NCBI GenBank assembly: GCA_023421115.1
Contig: JAEZUI010000105.1
Coordinates: forward strand, 1 to 48,994
DNA length: 48,994 bases
Direction: 5' to 3'
Source: Bacillota bacterium
GTDB taxonomy: Bacteria > Bacillota > Clostridia > Acetivibrionales > Acetivibrionaceae
The notes below the pieces were generated by a model, which saw only the letters and a list, made by a program, of their open reading frames with translations, was not told where the DNA came from and made no database searches. Both the position numbers and the translations under genes were made by a program. Shown here in pieces: positions 16,234-25,597 of this stretch (its first letter is position 1; every line of letters begins with the position of its first letter).

Positions 16234-16854
16234 ACAGGGTGGCGCAGTATTCTAGTCGGTACTACCGGTTCTGAAGGCGGGCCTAAAAATCCGCTTAAGG
16301 GCACATCGATGAAGTTCCTTGTGTTGGCTTGTTACGCCCAGTAGTGGGCTGATGCTGGGAGTTAAGGTTTAGGGGCGATCCGCAATGGCATGTGGGCGTT
16401 GACCCCTTTTCCGTGGAGACCCTTCCTTGTGGAAGAAAAGACACTTTAAAGCATTTCGCTTGAAGAGTGCCACCTCGACCACGAGAAGGGAGTAAACCTG
16501 TTATGCGGTTCCGTTAAGGTGCTGTGAACAGAGTAGCCTGCCTTGAGTGAAGTTGGTGGATAATGGTCAGGTGTACAAGTATTGGCCGATACAAGTACAC
16601 TAAAGCAGTTTGAAACCACCTTTGCAAAAGAGGCTAGGAATCGGTCAGACTGTCGGGGAAAACTCCTAGACTGTTCTAAAAAGAGATACACTGGGGATTG
16701 CAGTGTGGACTAAGTGGTAATCAGGCCCCACAATTGGTAACAATGTGGCGGAGGATTTAAAGGGAAACCGCTGATTTGGCGACATTTCAGTATCTACCGT
16801 GGAAACCATGCCTGACCTAAGCCGCAAAATTTACTCAATGTATTTCCACCCTGT
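16234..16854 (+). ncRNA. ole: OLE RNA (ornate, large, extremophilic)
   Basis: About 620 bp that are much richer in G and C than the surroundings, carry no sensible ORF on the plus strand, and are closed by a perfect 9 bp pairing between ACAGGGTGG (16234-16242) and CCACCCTGT (16846-16854). Many internal hairpins are visible, for example GTGTAC with GTACAC around 16570-16605. The position, after ispA and DUF212 and directly before an oapA-like gene and dxs, is the classical setting of OLE RNA in Bacillus halodurans and anaerobic clostridia. OLE forms a membrane-bound ribonucleoprotein with OapA and is linked to cold, alcohol and magnesium stress. There is no terminator before oapA. The exact ends are inferred from the closing stem. 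Confidence 0.9.
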
Positions 16855-16926
16855 ATTTAATTTATAGGTAGTTTGTGAGGATTTAGTGTAGTTTATTCAT
16901 TTATTGGGCATTTGGAGGGTAATTTA

Positions 16927-17562
16927 GTGGATGACAATTATAAACATCCTGCGAATGATCGAAAAGTAAAGTTTAGAGCTAATGTTGTTGGTTCAAAAAA
17001 GGAAAATTTTAAATGGGTTGTTTTTGTAACAATACTTACATTTGTACTATCTTCAAGTTTATCGATTATCTCCTCAACCCTTTTAGAAGATGCTTATATT
17101 TATATATCGTTTCTTATAGTATTGGTAATTATTTTAATTGGTATTGTTTTTGATATAATAGGTATTGCTGTGACTGCTGCCGATGAGGCTCCTTTTCATG
17201 CTATGGCATCAAGAAAGTTATACGGGGCCAAACAAGCTATAAAGCTCATTAGAAATGCTAACAAGGTGTCTAGCATATGTAATGATGTTGTAGGTGATAT
17301 ATGTGGTGTTATAAGTGGAGCAGCCAGCGGTTTTATAGTGGTTAAAATTGCCATGACAGCTGGGTCGGTGCAGACACTTGCAAGCATTGGAATTACCGGC
17401 ACTGTTGCATCGCTGACCATTGGAGGAAAGGCCATTGGAAAGACAGTAGCGATAGAGAAAAGTAATTACATAGTTTATAAAGTAGCTGTAATATTAAAGT
17501 TTTTGCTAGGAAGAGTGAGTTTTATTGATGTTGGGACTAAGGCGAAAAAAAAAAGAAAGTGA
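16927..17562 (+). CDS. oapA: OLE-associated protein A (OapA), membrane protein
   Basis: A 211 aa basic membrane protein with helices at about residues 30-47, 52-80 and a hydrophobic Gly/Ala-rich region at about 120-165, and a Lys/Arg tail (KAKKKRK). OapA recruits OLE RNA to the membrane. The segment AADEAPFHAMASRKLYGAKQ, followed by a helix, recalls the DUF21 membrane domain of CNNM/CorC magnesium transporters; this is my reading and agrees with the reported link of OLE to magnesium. I start at GTG 16927, seven bases after GGAGGG; a TTG at 16912 is in frame. It lies 72 bp after the OLE closing stem and 12 bp before dxs. Confidence 0.88.
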   Translation: MDDNYKHPANDRKVKFRANVVGSKKENFKWVVFVTILTFVLSSSLSIISSTLLEDAYIYISFLIVLVIILIGIVFDIIGIAVTAADEAPFHAMASRKLYGAKQAIKLIRNANKVSSICNDVVGDICGVISGAASGFIVVKIAMTAGSVQTLASIGITGTVASLTIGGKAIGKTVAIEKSNYIVYKVAVILKFLLGRVSFIDVGTKAKKKRK

Positions 17563-17574
17563 GATGAAACCTAT

Positions 17575-19476
17575 TTGGATGATTTTTTAAATAGAGTTAA
17601 TTCACCGGAGGATATAAAAAATCTGAGTCTGGATGAATTGAATGAATTGGCAAATGAAATAAGGATGTTTTTAATTGATAAGGTATCGAAGACAGGGGGC
17701 CATCTTGCTTCTAACTTAGGAGTGGTGGAGTTGACACTTGCACTTCACCGTGTATTTAATTCGCCTTCTGACAAAATTGTTTGGGATGTTGGGCACCAGT
17801 CTTATGTTCACAAGATAATTACAGGAAGAAAAGACCAATTCGATACATTGAGGAAACTAGGAGGATTATCAGGGTTTCCAAAGGCTAATGAAAGTGAGCA
17901 TGATGCGTTTAATACAGGTCACAGCAGCACTTCTATTTCTGCCGCCCTAGGAATTGCAAAAGCAAGAGACTTAAAAAAGGAATCATCTTCAGTTATTGCT
18001 GTTATCGGGGATGGAGCAATGACCGGAGGAATGGCTTTTGAAGCCTTGAATAATGCAGGAAGGTTTCCAAACAATTTTATTGTAATTTTAAATGACAATG
18101 AAATGTCAATTTCTAAAAATGTTGGAGGCCTTTCAAAATACTTAAGTAAAATAAGAACAGAGCCTTTCTATTTTAAGGTTAAAGAGGATATAGATCTTAT
18201 ATTAAACAAAATTCCTGCTATAGGTAAGAGTGCTGCAAAAGCTCTAGGGAGAGTTAAAGGCTCTATAAAATATATGATAATGCCGGGAATAATATTTGAA
18301 GAACTCGGATTTAAGTATTTAGGACCTGTTGATGGGCATAATATAACCGAAATAGAAAAGCTTTTGACCATAGCAAAGACGATAAAAGGGCCTGTACTTG
18401 TACATGTATGTACACAGAAGGGTAAGGGCTATACATATGCAGAGGAAAATCCCCATGTTTTTCACGGTATTGCCCCTTTTGAAGTTGAGACAGGGGAGAT
18501 TATTGCAAATAGTGGGCCGGGTTATTCTGAAATTTTCGGTAATGAGCTTTGTAGGATAGCCCAAAACGACGATAGAGTAGTGGCTATTTCAGCGGCAATG
18601 CCTCATGGGACCGGTTTAGAACCTTTTTCTAAGAAGTTTCCGGAGAGATTTTTTGATGTAGGTATTGCAGAACAGCATGCTGTTACTTTTGCAGCCGGAC
18701 TAGCTAGAAATGGTATTACGCCTGTGGTTGCTCTATATTCTTCTTTTTTACAGAGGGCATATGATCAAGTACTTCATGATGTCGCAATTCAAAATCTTCA
18801 CGTTGTATTTGCTATTGACAGAGCTGGAATTGTAGGAGAAGATGGAGAGACCCATCAGGGGATATATGATATTTCTTTTTTGAATCATATACCCAACATG
18901 ACAATATTAGCTCCTTGTGATTACGCGGAATTTGCACTAATGTTAGAGTATGCAGTAGAGGAACATAGTGGTCCGATTGCAATAAGATATCCGAGGGGAA
19001 GAGGCATAGAGAAATTACTTGATACTGAGCCAATTAAGTATGGTAAGGCTTTGCTTGTGCGTGAAGGAAGCGATTTAACTATTGCGGCTGTTGGAAATAA
19101 GATGGAAATCGCGTTGAAAGTTGCAGACATGTTGGAAAATATGGATATTTCATGTGATGTTATATATTCTAGGTTTATAAAACCTATTGATGAAAAGCTT
19201 CTTTTTAACTCCGCTATAAAGACAAGACGTATTATAACTATTGAGGATAATGCCATAGCGGGTGGATTTGGAAGCAGGGTACTTGAGACAATGAATCAGA
19301 AGGGAATAAACATTAAGACAAAAATGTTTGGGTATCCGGATAAATTTATTCCTCATGGTTCAAAGAACGAGCTTCAGAATATATATAGACTTGATGAGCA
19401 AGCTATTGTAAACGATGCAATTAAGTTAGTGAGTAAGGAAAGAGTAAATGTTGAGGCGGTTCAAAAAAATAGCTAA
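17575..19476 (+). CDS. dxs: 1-deoxy-D-xylulose-5-phosphate synthase
   Basis: A 633 aa thiamine-diphosphate enzyme making DXP from pyruvate and glyceraldehyde 3-phosphate, first step of the MEP isoprenoid pathway. Visible are SKTGGHLASNLGVVELTLALH near the start, the TPP/Mg motif GDGAMTGGMAFEALNNAG at about residues 145-162, DGHN at about 254-257, and the transketolase-type pyrimidine domain with DVGIAEQHAVTFAAG. The start is a TTG with GTGAGATG upstream, giving MDDFLNRVNSPEDI, which fits the family. It is cotranscribed with OLE/oapA by position. Confidence 0.95.
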   Translation: MDDFLNRVNSPEDIKNLSLDELNELANEIRMFLIDKVSKTGGHLASNLGVVELTLALHRVFNSPSDKIVWDVGHQSYVHKIITGRKDQFDTLRKLGGLSGFPKANESEHDAFNTGHSSTSISAALGIAKARDLKKESSSVIAVIGDGAMTGGMAFEALNNAGRFPNNFIVILNDNEMSISKNVGGLSKYLSKIRTEPFYFKVKEDIDLILNKIPAIGKSAAKALGRVKGSIKYMIMPGIIFEELGFKYLGPVDGHNITEIEKLLTIAKTIKGPVLVHVCTQKGKGYTYAEENPHVFHGIAPFEVETGEIIANSGPGYSEIFGNELCRIAQNDDRVVAISAAMPHGTGLEPFSKKFPERFFDVGIAEQHAVTFAAGLARNGITPVVALYSSFLQRAYDQVLHDVAIQNLHVVFAIDRAGIVGEDGETHQGIYDISFLNHIPNMTILAPCDYAEFALMLEYAVEEHSGPIAIRYPRGRGIEKLLDTEPIKYGKALLVREGSDLTIAAVGNKMEIALKVADMLENMDISCDVIYSRFIKPIDEKLLFNSAIKTRRIITIEDNAIAGGFGSRVLETMNQKGINIKTKMFGYPDKFIPHGSKNELQNIYRLDEQAIVNDAIKLVSKERVNVEAVQKNS

Positions 19477-19539
19477 TCAATTATTATATCTAGATAGGTA
19501 TTTTTGAAACGGACATAGTAGAATACGGAGGTTTAAGTT

Positions 19540-20343
19540 TTGAAAAAGGAAAGACTTGATGTTCTGCTTGTAAACAAGGGACTTTTTGAAAGCCGTGAAA
19601 AGGCGAGAAGTTCTATAATGGCAGGAGTTGTTTTTGTAGCTGGTAACAAAGAGGACAAACCGGGTTTAAAGGTTGATATAGAGTCCGAAATCGTGATAAA
19701 AGAGAATGTACATCCTTATGTCAGCAGGGGTGGACTAAAACTTGAAAAGGCAATTAAGGTATTTGATATAGATTTAAAGGGAAAGACAGCAATGGATATC
19801 GGCGCATCCACAGGAGGGTTTACCGACTGTATGCTAAAGAATGGTGCCGCTAAGGTCTTTGCTGTAGACGTTGGCTATGGTCAGTTGGCATGGGAACTAA
19901 GAAATGACGAACGCGTTGTATGTATGGAACGAACAAATATCAGGTATGTTGAGCGAGAGCAAATAGGTACATTAGTTGACTTTGCATCGGTAGATGTCTC
20001 CTTTATTTCACTGAAAAAAGTCATTCCTGTTGCAATTAAATTGATGACTGATGAAGGTGAGCTCATGTGTTTGATTAAGCCGCAATTCGAAGCAGGAAGG
20101 GATAAAGTAGGTAAACATGGAGTTGTAAGGGATTCAAAAGTTCACGAAGATGTAATAAAGGATATTATCGCTTTTGTATTAGAAACGGGACTTAAGGTAA
20201 AAGGCTTGGATTTTTCACCAATAAAAGGACCAGAAGGAAATATTGAGTATTTGATTTATCTGAGTAAAAAGGAAGGAACTATTGATTTAGAGAATTTATA
20301 TAGTGAAGCTTCAAAGGTTGTTGAAAAGTCCCATGAGTTATGA
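19540..20343 (+). CDS. tlyA: TlyA family rRNA (cytidine-2'-O)-methyltransferase
   Basis: A 267 aa protein with an N-terminal S4 RNA-binding domain (ERLDVLLVNKGLFESREKAR, then VHPYVSRGGLKLEKA) and an FtsJ-like SAM domain (MDIGASTGGFTDCML at about residues 84-98, KPQFEAGR at about 182-189, HGVVRD). TlyA methylates 2'-OH of cytidines in rRNA; members are also called hemolysin-like. The start is TTG, eight bases after ACGGAGG. The terminator stem overlaps its last codons. In many Firmicutes nadK, argR and recN follow directly; here they come 24.6 kb later. Confidence 0.93.
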   Translation: MKKERLDVLLVNKGLFESREKARSSIMAGVVFVAGNKEDKPGLKVDIESEIVIKENVHPYVSRGGLKLEKAIKVFDIDLKGKTAMDIGASTGGFTDCMLKNGAAKVFAVDVGYGQLAWELRNDERVVCMERTNIRYVEREQIGTLVDFASVDVSFISLKKVIPVAIKLMTDEGELMCLIKPQFEAGRDKVGKHGVVRDSKVHEDVIKDIIAFVLETGLKVKGLDFSPIKGPEGNIEYLIYLSKKEGTIDLENLYSEASKVVEKSHEL

Positions 20344-20360
20344 CATGAAGGACTTTTTTT
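20324..20360 (+). terminator. Terminator overlapping the tlyA stop codon
   Basis: AAAAGTCC at 20324-20331 pairs with GGACTTTT at 20350-20357, extended by CATG/CATG, followed by more Ts. It ends the xseA-tlyA gene series. Confidence 0.85.
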
Positions 20361-20429
20361 ATTTGTAAAGAAAGTGCATTGTTTTTTATAAAAAGATTCA
20401 CAGTTGAATTACAGAACATACAAAGCCTT

Positions 20430-20739
20430 CAAAGCCTTTCTAAAAAACCTTCAAATAAATGCACAACTCCCAATAGTGCAAATACATATTATGGAAAGAA
20501 CTTTGCGAAGAGCCTTAGAGAATGTAGACGAAGCGGAGGCCGATTTTTGCAAAGCAAAATATCGTTCCTCTGTTTCTTGCGAAGCAAGATAAGTCGAATC
20601 ACCTGTTCGAGCGTAGCGAGTTTGATTCGACCCGTAGCGAGTCGTACATTCTCTTAGGCTTGTAGCTTAGTTCTTGGAATAATATGCATTTGCACGGCGG
20701 CGAGTACCTATTAATCTCACAAAGCCCTTCTAAAACCCC
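20430..20739. repeat. Long palindromic element with flanking direct repeats
   Basis: Arms of about 54 bp at 20476-20531 and 20643-20695 are inverted copies at about 75-80% identity. Between them lie smaller hairpins: TTTTGCAAAGCAAAA, CTTGCGAAGCAAG and GTCGAATCA/TGATTCGAC, with repeated GCGAAGC and GTAGCGAG words. A 20 bp direct repeat, CAAAGCC[T/C]TTCTAAAA and following bases, brackets it at 20430-20449 and 20720-20739. The base composition is richer in GC than the neighbourhood. It looks like a MITE-type element or a large structured RNA. ORFs that span it appear spurious. Confidence 0.7.
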
Positions 20740-20798
20740 ACTAATTTCATGCGATCCCTACATAATTTTCAAAAACCTTACAAACGAAGTAAAATGTA

Positions 20799-22841
20799 TC
20801 AGTATTCCTTTAAAATTTTTGCATAGTAATCCGTATCAATAATCTTTGCCGAGTATTTGAATTTATCCGATACAATTTTATTAATAGCTTCAATATACTT
20901 GCTGTCTTTATCAATACCCTCAACGTATTGCGCAGAACCAGATTTGCTATTGTACCGTGCATAGTCAGTAATCCAGCTCCTGTTTGAAAATATAACAAGC
21001 GGTTTGCTGTCAGATAAGATATCTGAACCCATTAAAAGCCTTGAGTCAAATGTAAGTCCGAACAAATTTGACAGAGTAGGCAGAATATCAAGGCTAGAGC
21101 AGGGTTTATCGACTATAACAGTATCCATTCCTTTTTTCCATAGAATTAAGGTGCTTTTATATAGTTCAAAATTATCTTCAACTTTATGTCCTGCAAGCTC
21201 ATCGATATTTTCCTTAGGAAGTCCGTAGGGATAGTGATCCGGACTTATGGCAATTACAGTTTTGTCGGCTATGCCGGCGTCTTCTAGTTTCTCCATAAGA
21301 GACTTTATGGCAAATTCAAGCTCCATATTACATGCAATATATGCCTTTGCTTTATCGGAGAAGGGAAGATGCTCAACATAGGCTTTGTTTTTCTTTGCAA
21401 TGTAGTTTCCCCCAAAGGTATAGTTTAAATGCCCGCTGACAGTCATGTAATATGTGTGAAATGGTATATTCCCAATATATTCATCCATTGTAACATCAAT
21501 CATTTCAAGATCCGATTCGGGCCAGGTGCTTTTTATATTCAGTCCGTTACCAACTCCTTTGTAATCGTAGCCCATGTTTGGGTGTGAAATATGCCTGTTA
21601 TAATACTTATACGAGTGATTATGGTATGCTTTCAAAGCATATCCGAAATTCTTGAGCTGGTTGCCCATAACAAAAGGCATATAATTTTTGCCCGATCGGC
21701 TGAAGCTCCAAATACCGGATTTTGGTATAAGTCCAGTACAAGCAACATATTCTCCGTCTGAGGTACTTACTCCCCATAGAGGATTGTAAAAATTTTTGAA
21801 AACAAAGCCTTCCGCTGCCATCTTATACAGGGTTGGAGTTAGTTCAGGGCTGATGGCATAGGGAGAGAAACCCTCAGCTGTTATGAGAATCAGATTATAA
21901 CCTTTGAAGATTCCTGTATATTTATTCTTTCTAGAAGGTACAACCGAATAAAAATATTTGTGCATATCAAGAAGAGTTTTATCCTTCTCGTTTGTAATAA
22001 GTGCTTCAAAGTCAATATCCGATATGTTAGCACCAAAGGTTGGTTCAGGGGTCTGAGTAACCTCTGTGTAATTTGGCTCGATGGTAAGGGTGGGAGTAAC
22101 TTCAGCTTGGTATACAAAATTTGAAACAGTTTCGATAACATTGTTGTTTGAACATTCCTCAATGTTATCGCTATAGTCCAATCCAAAAAGCAGTCTTTTT
22201 ATATCAAGCCGCATTGTTGTCATAAGTCCCAATTTATTTACCGATAATTCAGGGATAGCAGATTTATAATACAAGGTGTACTGGGAATATTCGGTTTCTT
22301 TTGTAAAGCTTACACAAAATAAAGAAGCTGCATGGCTAATAAGTAAAAAGCTCAATATAATTAAAAGGGGCTTCAGTTTAAGTCTTTCAAATGGGTGATT
22401 CATATAAATGAAGGGCAAAATAACCAAAGGTATGAATAGAAGAAGGACAGCTATAATATTTCTAAAAATGGCTGTTATAATAACGCTCTTAAATTGAAGT
22501 ACATCTCCTGCACCAGTAAGTGAAAAGAAGGACAAAGTAGTTTTGAATACATCATAATATATAAGTTGAACGTTGTAGATAAGAATTAGTAAGGATAACA
22601 GAGTTATGGTCAAAAGCTTGTTTATTTTAGGAGGAAATACATAAGACAGAATAAAAAAAATAATACCGGCAGATAGAGAAAATAGCAAAACAAAAACAAA
22701 GTCAGTACTTAAACTTTTAAATATCCATAATCTAAAAATAAGCTCAAGGTATATGGTTACAACTATAAAAAATAACAGAAGCCAGTACTTTGATATAAAA
22801 TTATGAACAAACTTAAGTCTTGTTAAAGTTTTTTGATTCAT
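20799..22841 (-). CDS. LTA synthase-like sulfatase family membrane protein
   Basis: A 680 aa LtaS-type enzyme: five N-terminal membrane helices (to about residue 195), an acidic/Thr-rich linker with TPTLTIEPN and TQTPEPT, then an extracellular sulfatase-fold domain. The nucleophile is Thr360 in WGVSTSDGEY, with LITAEGFSPYA before it and the metal-binding SPDHYPYGL near residue 540. It would transfer glycerol phosphate from phosphatidylglycerol to a lipoteichoic acid chain. GGAGTTAT lies upstream of the ATG. It stands 240 bp after phoR on the same strand and has a Pho-box-like array of its own. Confidence 0.85.
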   Translation of the reverse strand: MNQKTLTRLKFVHNFISKYWLLLFFIVVTIYLELIFRLWIFKSLSTDFVFVLLFSLSAGIIFFILSYVFPPKINKLLTITLLSLLILIYNVQLIYYDVFKTTLSFFSLTGAGDVLQFKSVIITAIFRNIIAVLLLFIPLVILPFIYMNHPFERLKLKPLLIILSFLLISHAASLFCVSFTKETEYSQYTLYYKSAIPELSVNKLGLMTTMRLDIKRLLFGLDYSDNIEECSNNNVIETVSNFVYQAEVTPTLTIEPNYTEVTQTPEPTFGANISDIDFEALITNEKDKTLLDMHKYFYSVVPSRKNKYTGIFKGYNLILITAEGFSPYAISPELTPTLYKMAAEGFVFKNFYNPLWGVSTSDGEYVACTGLIPKSGIWSFSRSGKNYMPFVMGNQLKNFGYALKAYHNHSYKYYNRHISHPNMGYDYKGVGNGLNIKSTWPESDLEMIDVTMDEYIGNIPFHTYYMTVSGHLNYTFGGNYIAKKNKAYVEHLPFSDKAKAYIACNMELEFAIKSLMEKLEDAGIADKTVIAISPDHYPYGLPKENIDELAGHKVEDNFELYKSTLILWKKGMDTVIVDKPCSSLDILPTLSNLFGLTFDSRLLMGSDILSDSKPLVIFSNRSWITDYARYNSKSGSAQYVEGIDKDSKYIEAINKIVSDKFKYSAKIIDTDYYAKILKEY

Positions 22842-22950
22842 GTTTAGATAACTCCTGCATATTAATTTGTAATTGCAAATTAAATATTAGCAAAATTCTA
22901 TTATAACTCTTGTTAAAACAAATATCGACATAAAAAATCAGTTGCAATAG

Positions 22951-22998
22951 ATTATGAGATTGAATTTAACATGTAACATGTAATTAACTCTAAGTTAA
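22951..22998 (-). promoter_or_regulatory. Candidate Pho box and -10 upstream of the LTA synthase gene
   Basis: Read on the minus strand, TTAACT, TTAATT and TTACAT begin at 22998, 22987 and 22976, exactly 11 bp apart, and CATAAT (22956-22951) begins 20 bp after the last box starts. The pstS array has the same period and a comparable distance. PhoP binds such direct repeats in Firmicutes. Confidence 0.5.
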
Positions 22999-23081
22999 TT
23001 TGTTTGGTGCTTCGCTATCTTGTGTGGGTTAGCATGATGATTCTTAGGCTAAGATACGTGTAACAGATTGATGGTAAGTAA

Positions 23082-24845
23082 TCAGCAGGGAAGCTGGATA
23101 ACAAATTCAGTCCCTTTACCTACTTCACTATTTACCTTTATATCACCATTGTATAGATTTACAATATGCTTTACAATTGAAAGACCTAAACCGGTACCTC
23201 CCATGTCTCTGGATCTACCTTTATCAACTCTGTAAAAACGTTCAAAAATTCTTGCTGTATGCTCCTTTGGAATTCCGATTCCGGTATCTTTAACGTGTAT
23301 TACAACTTTTCCACCTACGTTTTGGGCATTTACTGATACTGAACCGTTTGTAATATTGTATTTGACAGCGTTATCAACTAAGTTTATTATCAGCTGCTTA
23401 ATTCTATTTCTATTTGCCTTAATAAATATTTTTTCAGATATATTATTTATAAAGACAATACTTTTTTCATTAGCTATGTTCTGCATGAACTCAAATACAC
23501 TGTCAACCAGATATTTTAAATCAACGCTTTCTAAATCGGTGTCGCTAAGTTTTGTTTCAATCTCTGATAGAGATAAAATATCATTTATCAGCTCATGGAG
23601 TCGTTCTGCTTCAATATCTATAATATCCAAAAATCTCATAGATACATCAGCATTATTGATTGCTCCACTCTTTAGTGTTTCAATAAAGCCCCTTATAGAG
23701 GTTATTGGTGTTTTGAGCTCATGAGTCACATTAGAAACAAATTCTGTTCTCAATTGCTCAAGTTTGCGTACTATTGTAATGTCCTGAATAGAGATTATCC
23801 ATCCGGAATTGTCAATTTCTCCGTTATTAGATCTTATTGGAGATGTTTTAATCAACAATTCTTTTTCACCGAGCTTAATTTCACATTCAAGAGGTTTGTT
23901 TTGTTCCATGGACTCCTTTAGGAGAAGATTTACACGGTTATTCCTTATGTGCTCAGAAATTATATCTCCCGTAACATTAGTGTTTGTGTCCAGGTTAAAA
24001 ACTGCAAAAGCTGCAGGATTAATCAATAGAATTTTCTTGTTGTTATCAACTGCTACTATGCCATAGGTGATGCTTTGTACTATGGATTCTACTTCGATTT
24101 TTTTGTTGTTTAGGTCATATACTGTTTTGTTCAGTTTTGATGCCATTTCATTAAATTGAAGCGCAAGTTGTCCTACTTCATCCTTTGAGGTTACCGATAT
24201 ACTTTTAGAGTAGTTTCCGTTTGATATTTCCTTTGAAGCATTAATTATATCGTTAAGCGGCTGAATTACTGTTTCTGCTATCCGAGAAGAAACAATTGCA
24301 CTTAAGACTAAAGCTGATAAAATTATCAACATAGAATAAAACCAGGACATTGTATCAATTATTGTAAGTTTGGCTAAAGGTATTGATATTCTTACAATCA
24401 AATCCATTTGCTCAATAGGAATTGCCATATATAATAAATCTGAGTGTAGAGTTGTACTGCTTCTGTAGTCTTTGCCTATATTTCCTGATATAGCTATTTG
24501 AATCTCTTTTCGAGAGATATGGTTTTCCATCGTTGTATAATCAGCTTCAGAGTCACCTAAAACTTTGCCGGAATGGTCTATAAATGTTACTCTCAAATTA
24601 TTATTTGGTGAAGTAATATTGTGGTTATAATTAGTAGCAAAATCTTTTGCTAGCTTGTCATAGTCCATTTGAGACAAAGCATTGCTTTGTAATAAATAGT
24701 ATTGAATTGAAAGACCTATACTTTCTAGTTTGTTTTCAACTTCTGTCTTGTAATATTTTTTCGAAAGTTGTGTGGTAAAAATAACTGTTGTTATTAAAAC
24801 AACTACAATTAAAACTAAATAATATTTTAAGATTTTCTTTTTCAT
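23082..24845 (-). CDS. phoR: Phosphate sensor histidine kinase PhoR
   Basis: A 587 aa membrane kinase: helix at about residues 6-26, an extracytoplasmic sensor segment to about 165, a second helix, HAMP (PLNDIINASKEISNGNYSKS), a PAS domain (GIVAVDNNKKILLINPAA), HisKA with phospho-acceptor His375 in VTHELKTPITSIRGF, and HATPase (DNAVKYN, DTGIGIP, GTGLGLSIVKHI). It controls PhoP. The frame is open from GTG 24875 within phoP, but MKKKILKYYLV at 24845 gives a normal signal-anchor; AAGGA lies upstream within the phoP end. It is the last gene of the pst-pho series. Confidence 0.92.
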   Translation of the reverse strand: MKKKILKYYLVLIVVVLITTVIFTTQLSKKYYKTEVENKLESIGLSIQYYLLQSNALSQMDYDKLAKDFATNYNHNITSPNNNLRVTFIDHSGKVLGDSEADYTTMENHISRKEIQIAISGNIGKDYRSSTTLHSDLLYMAIPIEQMDLIVRISIPLAKLTIIDTMSWFYSMLIILSALVLSAIVSSRIAETVIQPLNDIINASKEISNGNYSKSISVTSKDEVGQLALQFNEMASKLNKTVYDLNNKKIEVESIVQSITYGIVAVDNNKKILLINPAAFAVFNLDTNTNVTGDIISEHIRNNRVNLLLKESMEQNKPLECEIKLGEKELLIKTSPIRSNNGEIDNSGWIISIQDITIVRKLEQLRTEFVSNVTHELKTPITSIRGFIETLKSGAINNADVSMRFLDIIDIEAERLHELINDILSLSEIETKLSDTDLESVDLKYLVDSVFEFMQNIANEKSIVFINNISEKIFIKANRNRIKQLIINLVDNAVKYNITNGSVSVNAQNVGGKVVIHVKDTGIGIPKEHTARIFERFYRVDKGRSRDMGGTGLGLSIVKHIVNLYNGDIKVNSEVGKGTEFVIQLPC

Positions 24846-24852
24846 AATTTGA

Positions 24853-25563
24853 TTATTCCTTATCTCCTTTGTCACTAAAGCGGTAACCTATACCTCTGAC
24901 AGTTTCTATATAAGTAGGTACATTATCATCATCTTCAATTTTTTGTCTTAGATATCTGATATGCACATCAACAGTTCTTGTTTCACCATAATAGTCGAAC
25001 CCCCAAATCTTTTCTAAAAGCAATTCTCGGGACATGACTATTCCTTTATTTAATACCAGGAGCTTTAAAAGCTCAAATTCTTTGAAAGTCATTTCAATTA
25101 GTTTCTTATCCTTGTATACTTCATGTCTTGCAACATCAATAGTTATTTTGCCCACTTTGATTATTTCTGAAGTGTTTTCCTGCGTATCTGTTTGTCTTCT
25201 GAAAATTACTTTCACCCTCGCAGTAAATTCTCTAACGCTGAAAGGTTTGGTAATGTAGTCTTCTGCACCTAGTTCAAGACCTAAAACCTTATCAAACTCA
25301 TCGTTTTTTGCTGTCAGCATAATTATAGGGATTTTTTTAAAAGTAGAGTTTTCTTTAATCCTTCGGCAAAGCTCAAGGCCGTCAATTCCTGGAAGCATTA
25401 TATCCAAAATGAACAGATCCGGTTTTTGATTTTTACATTCGTCAAGCATAACTTCACCATTGTCAAAACATTTAACATCGTACCCGTTTTCTTTTAAATT
25501 AAATCCTATTAATTCCTGAATATGTCTTTCATCTTCAACTACATAAATTAACTTTTTTGACAT
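24853..25563 (-). CDS. phoP: Phosphate response regulator PhoP (OmpR family)
   Basis: A 236 aa OmpR-type regulator. The receiver has the acidic pair EDE at residues 10-12, phospho-acceptor Asp54 in LFILDIMLPG and Lys106 in ITKPFS. The C-terminal winged helix contains MTFKEFELLKLLVLNKG and TVDVHIRYLRQKIE, and ends GIGYRF. It would bind the TTAAC-type repeats before pstS and possibly before the LTA synthase gene. It overlaps no neighbour but leaves only 7 bp to phoR, and follows phoU by 34 bp. Confidence 0.93.
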   Translation of the reverse strand: MSKKLIYVVEDERHIQELIGFNLKENGYDVKCFDNGEVMLDECKNQKPDLFILDIMLPGIDGLELCRRIKENSTFKKIPIIMLTAKNDEFDKVLGLELGAEDYITKPFSVREFTARVKVIFRRQTDTQENTSEIIKVGKITIDVARHEVYKDKKLIEMTFKEFELLKLLVLNKGIVMSRELLLEKIWGFDYYGETRTVDVHIRYLRQKIEDDDNVPTYIETVRGIGYRFSDKGDKE

Positions 25564-25597
25564 ACAAGCACCTTCCCATTGTTAATTAGTGTTTCTA

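Noticed and set aside
16446..16691. 81-codon minus-strand ORF
   Set aside because: It lies wholly inside OLE RNA, has no ribosome binding site and no familiar motif; it is a by-product of the structured RNA sequence.
20379..20657. 92- and 62-codon plus-strand ORFs across the long palindrome
   Set aside because: Their sequence simply follows the inverted repeats and hairpins, with unusual Arg/Ser/Cys composition; there is no ribosome binding site.
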